Assembly: GCA_032622095.1 (NCBI GenBank)
Contig: CP136062.1
Coordinates: 37,016,918-37,080,917 of the forward strand
Direction: 5' to 3'
Source of the DNA: Siphonodentalium dalli
Lineage: Eukaryota; Mollusca; Scaphopoda; Gadilida; Siphonodentaliidae
DNA: 64,000 nucleotides
Shown here: in pieces, positions 46,733 through 58,800 of the stretch
How positions within the stretch are numbered: position 1 is the stretch's first letter
Layout of the letters: each line of letters opens with the position of its first letter
Program-made: the position numbers and the translations under genes
Notes under the pieces: generated by a model
The model's input: only the letters and a program-made list of their open reading frames with translations
Told to the model about the DNA's origin: nothing
Databases searched by the model: none

Positions 46733-46829
46733 ATGAACGGAGTTAGAATTCATGTGTATGCCTTTTTAATTGTGGTTCTGTCGTTGGGTCCTCTAGCTGG
46801 ATATAGACGTCGACACGGCCATACCAGGC
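46733..46829 (+). CDS. Ferritin B exon 1 (signal peptide)
   Basis: ATG to donor GTGAGT, 97 nt, phase 1. Encodes MNGVRIHVYAFLIVVLSLGP followed by LAGYRRRHGHTR. Hydrophobic core at residues 8-22. Linked to the later exons by phase, position and the parallel with gene A; no transcript supports the 10.9-kb intron. Confidence 0.7.
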
Positions 46830-49800
46830 GTGAGTGTATTTATTTATGTACCATTTAAAGAGGCATTGTCCGAATTAACACTCCTAAATTACTATTTCTT
46901 TGGCCTCGGGGGTAAAAATATTTTATTCCAGTCAAATAACCCACACATCAAAGCTCAGAGTCATCGGATATCGATTTTTGAAGTTGTTATTTTTCGAGAT
47001 GTGCAATTATTTGTGGCCCAGCAAAACGTCGTCAACCGGAAGATCTCGAACAAGATTTCGGATGAAGATGGATAACTCTAAAATCAAGTGGTAATACGGC
47101 CAAATTTCGTGATACTCAAGTAATAATACGGCCATATTTCGTTGAACAAAATGTTGGTAACACGTTTGGTAATTTGATACCATATAGTTGACAATGGTTA
47201 GCATTATTTTGTGGCAATTAATCGATTCTGATAACTGAAGCCTATTTTGAATAATTGTTGTTGTTGTTGTTGTTGTTGTTGTGTATTGCTGATATGGGGA
47301 CCGTCTGATCGGATTGAGTACCTTTATAGTGGCGCTGTTCTAATATAGTTTTCATAATATAAACCGGGTAGGATCATATTCGCATTAATCGTTTAGCGAT
47401 GACAATATGGAGTATTCATACTTCTCCGAGTAAGGGTACGTTCATACACTGGCAAGTGTGCACGGTATGGTTTGCAGGCATTTTGTCGTAGAAAACGATA
47501 TGGTGCCAGAATATGAACGGAAACAAGCACATAAAGTGCATCTGTACCACAGCTAACTACGTGCGAAGTAAAATCTCTGTATTTCCACCTGTAGCAATGC
47601 TACCGGAATTTGCCTGTAAATAGCATGCAATTATCTCGCAAGAATAAATCATACAGGTATTTGAAGGCAAATTCCAGTAGCACCGTTACAAGAGAAACTA
47701 CATAAATGTTACTTCTCATGTCTTTCTCTTTGGTAAAGACGCAATTTATGTGCATATTTCCGTTCATATACAGTAATGGCCAAAGTAATCGACTCCTTAA
47801 ACACAGCAGAATTATGGGTAACTTTTCAGGATTTAGTCGGAAATATGTCCTGTACTTGTTTTGAATATCGAGATGTCTGTACTTGTTTTGAATATCGAGA
47901 TGTCTGTACTTGATTTGAGTATCGAGATGTCTGTACTTGATTTGAGTATCGAGATGTCTGTACTTGATTTGAGTATCGAGATGTCTGTACTTGTTTTGAT
48001 TCTCGAGATGTCCTGTACCTGTTTCGAGTCGGATCATAATCGTAATGTTCACTTTCATAGCGACTCGAGTCTGGAAAACTTACTGTAACAAGAACATGCA
48101 TTCCATGGACGCTGATATATAGATAGAAACTTTATTAACAAGAAGTACACAAATTTGATAATTTGGTTACACAGTTTATCAATGTTAAACAAATTGTCAT
48201 TAAAGGTACTCAATCCGATTCGATGGTCCCCATATCATCAGATTCCAACGACAACAAGATTTTATGAAATGGCACTTCAGTTGTCAGAATCGATTAAAAT
48301 ACTCAAAAATAATGCTAACCGCAGTCAACTATAGCATAACATTTACAAAGACCTGTTATTTATCAACTGTTTGTTCAACGAAATATTGCCGGTTTGTGAA
48401 ATATCTGACACAAAAAGCCACTTGATTTTAGAGTTATCCATCTTCATCCGCAATTTGGTCAGAGAAAGTATTCTCGTCTGCGGTTTACTAGATTTCAAAA
48501 ATCGATATATGATCGCTCTGGGCTTTGATGGGTGGGTTCCTCGACTCGAATCAAATAATTTTACCCCCGAAGCCAAGGAAATAGCAATATGCGGGCGTTA
48601 ATTCGGATTGAGAACCTTTAACCCTTTCAGTGCCAGGTCCGATTTTTGTATCAACCCATATACCCTGTGCCAATGCATTCTCTTATATATGCGAGTCGAC
48701 CATAGGTCGCCTTGCATATATAAGAGAATTCATTGGCCTAACAATTTTTCATCATTTGTTATTATTTTTTACAATTTTTTACAATTTTAATAATTTTTTC
48801 TTATATTCTTTAACAGACTTATTTTGCAGGTTTAGTGCCAGGGAATCTTACGTTTTTCATGGGCATCAAAATTATTACTATGAATACTTGGTGATAGTTT
48901 TGAGTTATAACATGCCCCTAAGGTTTTATCCATTTTTTTTTTAATTTGCTATAGCATGCTTCAGCATACCAAAACAAATTCAACCCAAAAAAATCTTTAA
49001 AAATAAATAAATAAATAAATAAAAAATAAAATTTATTTTTTTAGGGCCGATTTTACAGACCGTAAATTAGGGCCGATGAGATCGGCCCCTGGCACTGAAA
49101 GGGTTATAGTATGAAATTTAAAATTTAAAGTGCTGTTGGCGAAGGATAAAATACACCAGTGCTATGCATAGGCTCCTCGCGTCATCTCCATGCAGCAGTC
49201 GTATACTTCTTGTGAAACTTGCCCGAGGTCTCCATGGACTGTATTTTCGTTTGCCCCGAAAATAAAATGAAGTGCATCTGATCCAACATATATATTGCCA
49301 CGAAAATACATTAATTTTGTGATGAGATGTTGATAATAGGTTTAGGTTTTAATTTTCGATTGAAATCAAGACAGGTGGTGCCAACGAAGTGATTCCTCCA
49401 TTTTGTTTATGGTATTTGCAAATCGTGTAAAGTAAATAATGGAGGAATGTTATGTGGAGAGGTTGGGATATCAACGCATAGTCCGTTAAGATACGCATTA
49501 AGATAATTGTTTGGTTTACTCAAATGTAAGGGCATAATATGGATAACCGACATATACGTATTTGATATATATATTTATCATATGACTCAATCATTATTTA
49601 CTTTGGAAAGTATGTCATAAATCAATTTCATATGAACTACTAGTTCATATCACCTTCCGATAATTTGATTGGTTTGTTGACAAAAAGTGTGTTCTGATTG
49701 GCTGAATGGCAGCCGTGGCCGAGCCGTGTCTCTAACTAAATGCAGGTCAAATTCGTGCGCGTCAATCAACGCGATGCCGAAATTCTCGCAATTATCATAT

Positions 49801-52800
49801 TGAAATATATAGTTTTGGACATTGTTATACGATAAATAGAATATGTAATTCGTATTTATCTAATAAACATACGATATAATGTCACAAACTGAGAACAGAA
49901 TAGCGCACTATATCTTCGCGTGCATATTATTTCTGCTAGTTCACCAGGTGTAATTGGGCTTCCGGTGCAATGAAGTGACGTCACATTAACCTTTTGCTGC
50001 CGATGTCATATAGCTATTTAGTGATTTGTGTGCGTTTTGGACATCATAATCAATTTATATGTGTCATATGATAAATAGAATATGTAATTCGTGTTTCTCT
50101 CATATGATATTTATGAAACTCGTCACGAATTTTCAGTTTTCTCTTGCCGGAGGCTCGAGAAAACTAAAAATTCTTAGACTCGTTTCATAAATATCATATG
50201 AGAGAAACACTCATTGCATATCCTCTATTGTATGTATTGTGGAAGAATATTGGGGAGATATTTTCGAGCCATATTTTCTATATATTGGTGGACATTTTAT
50301 GCCACATAAGTTATGTTCTGTTTCTAACTCGAATATATGTGATAGTGGGTGAGCTACAGTAATGCCCTAATTAATCGATTCCATAACCACAGCAGAATTA
50401 TGGGTAATTTTTCAGGATTTAGTCGGAAATATGGCTTTATGCCATTCATCGGAAGACGGAAGTCGATTAATTATAGGGCATTACCAATGATTACTGTATG
50501 AATCATTTTTTGCTAGATCACAATGAATCCCGCCCCCATATTAATACAAGCAAACCATAGTCAGAATTTTTTTATTTTTGTTTTAATAATTTTTATTTAG
50601 ATCTCAATATACATGTATAACATCTCAAGTACATGAAACAAATAAATTATATAATCAGTGATGTGTTAATTTGTTTATATAGTCCAGGGTGAGTTATATC
50701 TCTCTTTGTTAAATGGTGGTGATAGAATCTTTAAAATGCTAATTTATGTCTGGGTATGTCTCATTTTGGAGGGGACATATTTGGGATTCAGTAAATTCAG
50801 TAAATTTGGTCAGAAACATATCACAGTCAGAAATGGTAACGCGCTCAAGATCATATATTATATACCCATGATTGTAATTATAGAATCTTTTTCATTTCTG
50901 TTATTTGTAATTAGCATAGCTTATCACAAACCAAAAATCAACATTATTGTCAAAATGTAAACGTCAATAAACGAAATTGAAATTCTCAACTACACCTTTG
51001 ACCGCACTACAGCTCGGCCTCGGGGTCGCACTACAACTTTGAATGTGTCCCAATAATTAACATTCTATAAATAGAACCCCAGCGCTATGGCAGCGCCCAG
51101 GCGAAAAAAGAATTTGTACATTAGTTTATACACGCGGCGCCCGTAATATGACTTATGTGAAATTCTAACGCTAAAACATCCTTTAAAACAAATCAGTTCG
51201 ACATCTTTGTTTTGCAGTATCGGAGATGAGTTGTGAAAGCTCATTAGCCTAATTGCTTGCGTGTTAATGTCTTATATTTACATACTAAGTGTTGTCATCA
51301 CTAAATCCAGCATTCTGATTGGTCGGCGCCCACGTGGCTAGTTGCAGTTATTTCTCGGTGAATGCGCACCAGCTCATAACAACATCGATACGTCATTTGG
51401 GTTTGGAAAGACGAACGCGTAATGTTTTGGGCGCATTTGGATTCGCGCAGGATTGACTTAATAAATCATTAGTAGAGGCTCTTATGTACTCCCGTGTGCA
51501 CTTTGTGAAGAAATATAGCGACTATGCCAATGACGTTGCTTGATATCTCAGGCACCAGAAAACAAATGTTAGACACCTTGGGGTCGCGACTGGGTGGATT
51601 TATGACGTCATCAAGATGGCCGCCATACACAATTTCACAGTATGCACTGAGTCAGTTTGATTAATATCTACTTGTAAATTTATTATAGAAATTTGATTAT
51701 CTCACCACTGACGTGAAACTAATACCCCATACTTCCATTTGACAGAAAAAGTGGCCACCATAAACCAAGATGGCCGCCAAAATGGCGACCGAAATTCAGA
51801 AAATTTATGATTTTTCACACTTTCCTCTTGAATCATTAACCGATGTTTGAAATTTGTAACGAATAAAGACCTAAATTTGAATAAATTCTAGTATCCAACC
51901 ATTTCTACAACATAATATGTCATATTTCGGATCTCATTCCTGCCATCTATCTTTAAAATGTGAATTCAAATATGTGCTATGAAAGTTAACCAAAATTCAA
52001 TTATGTGATTCTAGCCAAGAGTTGAACAGAAAATAACTGAATTTGATGAAGATAATGTAAAAATGTTTTAAATATGTGAATTGCCATATAGTTACACTGA
52101 AAATATTGCATTTTCGTTTAAGATGGCGGCCAAGATGGCTGCCAAAATGGAGAAATCACAAAAATCTGTCCAATTTTTATTGATATCACTCGTGTGTTGG
52201 GGAAAAGTAAATATATGTGAATATGTGCTACTTTTTCGCGGACATCCATCGACTTATGGAATGATTTGTAAATTTGGTGAACCATATATCTGCTTATACC
52301 CGAGAATTCAACAGAATTATACACGAAAATTAAGTCAAATCATCTTCATGGCAGCCACACAAAATTGCAGAATGGGCACTGAGTGAGGAAGAAAATTTAA
52401 CACAGAAAATGAAAAATATTTCTACGGCAATGATAAAATTGCACCAAGCTTCCGTTTGAAAGAACAAGATTGATAGAAAAAAACAAGATGGCTGTCAAAA
52501 TGGCGACCGAAATATAGAAATGTGTTGAATTGTTACACATGCCCCTTACATCATTTTCGATTATTTGTAAACTGTGGCGAGTAGGACTTGTCTTTGTTTT
52601 TATCAGTCATGACACCAAGTACTTTGGAAAACATAGTATGCTGTAATTTGTGTCTAATTGTTGTCCATACTCCGAAAAATGGTAATTAAATAATGCGCTA
52701 TGTAATTTCACAAATAAACTTGCTTCTCGAAGTTCTAGATTAACATTGGACAGAAATAGGCATAATAAAATAAACAAAAGTGTACACAGTTTTAAATATC

Positions 52801-55800
52801 GTTAGTGTCATTCAATTACACTCGACATTGATCTATTTGACCCAAGATGGTCGCCAGAATGGCCGCGAAAACTCAGTTATAAAATGTGACAAATGTGTAT
52901 ATTCTCAAACGGCATTTAGCAAAGGAGTTGGATATATTCGCCCAATCTAAATTATATACTATCATGTTAAGGTATATTGTGACTATGTTTGACATAGTTT
53001 GTTTATAATCGAGAATATATCAGAATGGACTCTTAGAAACCTAACATGAAATTGCCCAATATAATTTGAACGATCCTGCCCTTTTCCTGGGTAGGAAGTC
53101 AAACCGGATATGTGCTGACTGTATCATTATAAGAGCATAACGAGTACTCGAACGCAAAAGAATCCCTGCAGTCATAATACAGGCAGAAATCCAACTTTAT
53201 GGCTATATTATTTCGTTTGGGGCAGATCTGCTTTATTCGTTGCCTATTCTTGATGAATTGTAGACCACGTTGATTTCGCCCGGCCACAAAAATTTAGAAG
53301 ATTCAGGAAAAATATAACACCTTGACTTCATCGAAGTCGAAGTTGCATTGCTATCATACTGCCACCGGGAAATATAATTGATCAACTTAGAAATACACAG
53401 GCATTACATGTTAGTGCAAACATTATTTCGTATATAATTATGAAACAGTTGTGTCTAATAAGATACAATAAGGGGAGATTGCATTGTTCAGTTTCTTGTT
53501 TTTGGCATATATGTGTTTCATTACCCGAAATTAGTTGAGACATTGTCACACTTCTCAAGACGTGTGTCAGCACATGTACCACTCTTGTTACATCGTCCAA
53601 TAGATGGTCACTTTGATGGTAGTCTATCTACAACCAACTCACCCCAGCAACTACAGTTGAATTACAAACTCATCTCGCAAGCTAACAGAGCTCACCACAA
53701 AACTCTCCGACTGCATATCAGAGACTCCATATAGAATGTTTGCTTCGGTTGTGGAATGGAGAGTCCATAATACAGATTTAATAAATAAATGTCAATACTG
53801 CCGCTGACCTCATAGCAGATACATTGCATGTTCACTTCGATGTAGTCTAACATATGTCAAAACATCAGTATCGGGCAAAAATAGCCTAAGGTTTGGCATT
53901 CTCCATGTCGAGTCCAGCAAGTGACAATAACGGCTCCTCAACTTCTTCCTGATTGTCAACGAAAAAATATCGTGAAATCAAAATGCCTATGCCTAGTGCC
54001 TGGATATTTAGTGATGAAATACCTCATCGAAACACCAGAAGCTCATATTTGGCCCATGCCATATGATGGTGCGTCGAAGTAATGAATACAGTGACGGGTC
54101 ATCAAGGTCATTTAATGGAACGTTTATTAAGATTTCTTGCAAAACGTCCACATGGGGACATTCATTAGCATTATACATCAACTGTTAGTTCACAGAAAGT
54201 AAAGATCTTCGAATCACAGAAACCCCGCAATCTCGAACGAAATCCTTTAATTGTCCATCGAACAAATGTAGTTTATAGAATTTGCTGGCAAACCGTACAA
54301 CCATAATAGTCGGATCCACAAGTAGGCCAATAACAAGCTTGGAATATAGATACTGCGCAAAATTTGGAAGTAATAGATAACAATGTTATGCTTGAATTGA
54401 GAGAATATTGTGAATTGTTAGCTATTTGAAGAGTCCATAACTGAAATTTACTTCAACTATTGCTCAGGAAGGTATAAGATTACAACGTTTAACGACCTGA
54501 GTTTTCTGCAGACCTGATTTCACTGTAGTGGGATATCAAATGTTCCTGTATAAAACATCCGGAAGAATTCTACAAACTTTCCACCCAATAATAATACATG
54601 TACCTCAACATGTCGGTGAGTTGAATTGCCTCTACAGCCAAGCCGAACTGTGCATTTGTACGAGAAATTATTATCAATTTTATCTGGAACATTGCCGATA
54701 GCCGATACTATTACAGAAATGCAGGCATTTAAAGAAAATTTGGTGTGAATATGTTTCTTGTATGACATTTTGATGAGACCGCATAACGCAGGCATGAAAT
54801 AACTTCGATAACACATGTGACAAATATGACATAAGTGCATAAGTTCTGCACCGGAAGATGGGGATCAAACACGGAACGAACTTGCAGTATTTGCGATGTC
54901 CAGAAAACTATATATGTGGAACTCAAATACACATGTATACCAATTGAACTCATTATATGAGGCTATCTTCCTATCCTAGCTTGATCAAAATCAGCCACGC
55001 TTCGCAAATCGTGGGTGTGGAGTCAGTGAGTTGAACTATGAGCTGTCCAGAGCTCCACAGCATTTTCTGTTTTGGTACGAACCTGAACATAATTTATCTC
55101 TAGTCGCTCTATATCGCATGTAATAAGCTGAGGTCTGGTAGAAATCCGCCAATGCGATTCTTCTTCGCAGACACATAGAGCTCACATCTGAACGCGTTCG
55201 TTTGGTAGTCTGCGACAAAGCAATTAATGTAATATAATCCCCTGATGCACACACAATATGAACTAGATGTTATTCAAGGACGAGCAATTGTAAATTTTCT
55301 CAGTTTCACAAAAGTATACCCTGTGTTTTCGTACATGTATATTAATAAGAACGAATCACACAAATATTAGCTCTTATTCTTATATTTGGACTTAGTGTAC
55401 ACTAATTATTAAGCTTGTTAACATGGAAGATGTCTGTAATGTCAACGCATTATATGCCGCTACTGTTTTGGGTACTGCATTGTGTGATGTCCATTCAATT
55501 AATGTCCGTGAGCAGCTGAATTTCGGTAGAATTGACTTAGTATGATGGCATTACATGAGCAATACAGGAGTCAAGTGAAACATTCTTAGCCAAACCCCAT
55601 AAGGGGGGCGATATCAATGGGAAGTAATTAAAGTATTGCTCAATACCGACATCCTTATTGTTGAGGTAGGGATTTTTCTCCAGTCGAGTCACCCAATCAG
55701 GACATTTCCGATGTACATGTAATGATGGATGTAATCAGCATATATTCAGATTTGGATATTTTCAAATAGGTCAACATCAGATGAATTTATCTACTGTTCA

Positions 55801-58800
55801 TGGTTTCTGTTTCCATTCTCATGAAATCTCGGATATAAGCAGCTACTGTTCGCAAAATATTCATATTGTATCAGCATGCCTGGCACTTTTGTCAAGAGGG
55901 GAACAAATGTGTTTACCAGTAGTCACTGAAACCGACATTAGGAGCGTTATCAATGAAAACTAGCAAATTTGGATGATTTCTCCATTTTGGTAACCATCTG
56001 AGTCACCATCCTGAATTTAGATTAATATGGATAATAATATATTAATCTAACATATCATGGTTGTCGAATGATTAGATAGTATAATTCATTAAAAATAAGG
56101 TTGCTAGTAGCCACCGATTTCAAACCGCTGTGAATAATTTAAGAGGCGAGTGTGAAAAATCATCAATTATTAGAATTTCGGTCGCCGTTTTGGGAGCCAT
56201 CTTGGATTTTGAGGTCCAAATTGCACCGTCAAGAGGAAGTGTGATCCAATGGTATTATTGGTCGCGAAACATAATCATTTCACTATCTAAATTTTCCTCC
56301 CAGACTAAATGCCAACTCTGAAATTGTTCATGGTTGCCATTTTGATGATTTCATCTAATTTTCGTCGTTTCATTCTCTCGAATTCTTGAGTATAAACAGC
56401 CATTGTTCACAAACTATTCATATTGTTTCATATTTCCATGTTATTACACCAACACGGAGCAAATATATTCACCTATATTCACTAAATCGCACATTAGGGG
56501 TGATATCAAAGAAAATTTGACAAATTTTAGTGATTTATCAATTTTGGCAACCATTTTGGTCGCCATCTTGAATACAGATGTAATTATATGGCAATCTATA
56601 TGTTTAAACCTGTTGCAAATGTTTGTCATCAAATTCAACTATTTTCTGGCTAACACTTGGCTTGAATTACAAAATCGATATTTGGTAAAATTTCATAGCA
56701 TATTTATGAATTCACATTTTGACGATATTTTGTAGGAATAAGACCCAAGGTATGACATATTATCATGTTCAAATGGTTAGGTATTCAAATTTATTTAAAA
56801 TTAAGTTGCTATTAGCCACCGATTTCAAACAACCGTGAATGTTTTAAGAGACATGTGTGAAAATTCATCATTTCCCCGAACTTCGGTCGCCATTTTGGCG
56901 GCCATCTTGGTTAAATGTGGTCAATTTTTCTGCCAAAGTGAAGCCTGTTATCATAGTATCACAACAGTAGAGAAATATTATACTTCCTACCATAAATTCA
57001 CTACTAGCTATTAATCAAACTGATTCAGTGCCTACTCTGAAATGTTGGATGGCGGCCATTTTGATGACGTCATAAATCCACCCAGTCGCGACCCCCAGGT
57101 GTCTAACATTTGTTTTCTGGTGCCCCAGATATCAAGCAACATAATGAGCATAGTGGCTATATTTCTTCACAAAATGCACACGGGTGCCAAAAAATGGACA
57201 TAAGAGCCTCTACTACATCGGGTTTCAATTGTTCCTGTTAACTTTTGCCAAGGGTGCTATGGGTTATTTTGGGCTGGTTTTGTCACGATACACTTTTCGA
57301 TTTAAATACATTTACAAAAGTGGCTTTTTCGCTAATTGTATATAAATATAAGGATTAACTGTCATGTGGACTGTTTTTATGGAGATGTAACCGTGAGGTA
57401 AATGGTCATAACTTGTATGTAAAACCCTTCGGGTTTTACACAAGTTATGACCACTTACCTCACGGTTACATATCCATAAAAACAGTCCACATGACAGTTA
57501 ATCCTTATTTAAAATACAGAAAAAAACGATTGATGACATTTGAAATTGCCAGACGTGAAATAAAATTTGCCGCCATTTTCGAGCAAATTGTGACATAAGT
57601 CTCCGGTCGTGGAATTAATCGGGGGTCTATGAGCGTGAGTAGTGTATCTGTTTTTCAGTCGCAGTTGGTTTTGAACGTGTATGTATCTGTTTTCAGTCGC
57701 AGTTGATCGCAGCGTTCAGCAGCGTTTCAAGCCACGTAGTAATGATAACCTGCAGCGCTTGGCTAATTACTTGTTCGGATTGAGCTACAAATACCTCACA
57801 CAGGTAAGTTATAGTCAATTTACCATCGGAACCATCCGAGATTATATTTTATTATTTTATTTTGAGTTTTGAGGGCAAAAATAGTGACAATATTGCCAGA
57901 CATCATGGATTGTATATGCCATATTTGAACTTACTAGCATGAAATTCACATATATATATATACCACTTGTTTCCACTCAATTGCTGAGTTGTATTTATAA
58001 ATTTAAAATTGTTAAATTCTTGAGGAATGGTTTTTGAATTTCACAGAGAGTGACTGGGACCCATGCGTGCTCACCATGAACAATTCAGAAACAGCTCACA
58101 TTGGGCCACAATTTCATCAAACAGGAAATGTTCTTGTCGAAGTTTCCAAGAAATTGTAAATGCTTACTTTCACCTGTGAAAACAATTCCGGTGATTATCG
58201 TGTCATAATTACAGCAACTACATTTTCTATAGTATTTTGCCATTGGCTTCCAAAATGTTAAGTAAAGTTAAATATAATAATGTTAAGTAAAGTTAAATAG
58301 GATAATTATATTAGCACCGGACGTGAAGGAATTTGGTCACATCAACACGCGACGTGGTGGCACCCTCACTATAAAGTTATTTCACGATATTTCCAACTAA
58401 AAATGCATGTTCGTGTTGATATTCTTCTTTCAGGTGTACTTATAATTAATAATCTCAGTTTCCTAATATTAATACACAGTTTAAAGGCATCATACCGAAT
58501 CACAAACTATTTATAAATCGCGATGTATATGTTTGTAATTCTGCACGCTGCCTTTAAATTGCGTAATTGCATTAGAAAACCTTAATTAGTTGTACTAATC
58601 TTCCTCTCTTATTTTGTTTTTCTCTGGATTGAATAGTGCCTTACTATGGTTCCATAAATATTGGGGGAATTATATGTATAGTCACTATCGCCGCGAGTAT
58701 AAAATGCGGACCGAACTAACTTGGTTTTAAAATACGACCGCCATCTTGGAAGCCATCTTGGCTCAAGTTTGCTGGTATCTAGACGTCAACCTTTTTTCCT

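Noticed and set aside
56130-56735. Plus-strand frames in the right arm of the long inverted-repeat element
   Set aside because: Matching positions in the left arm do not keep the frames open, and no motif is recognisable.
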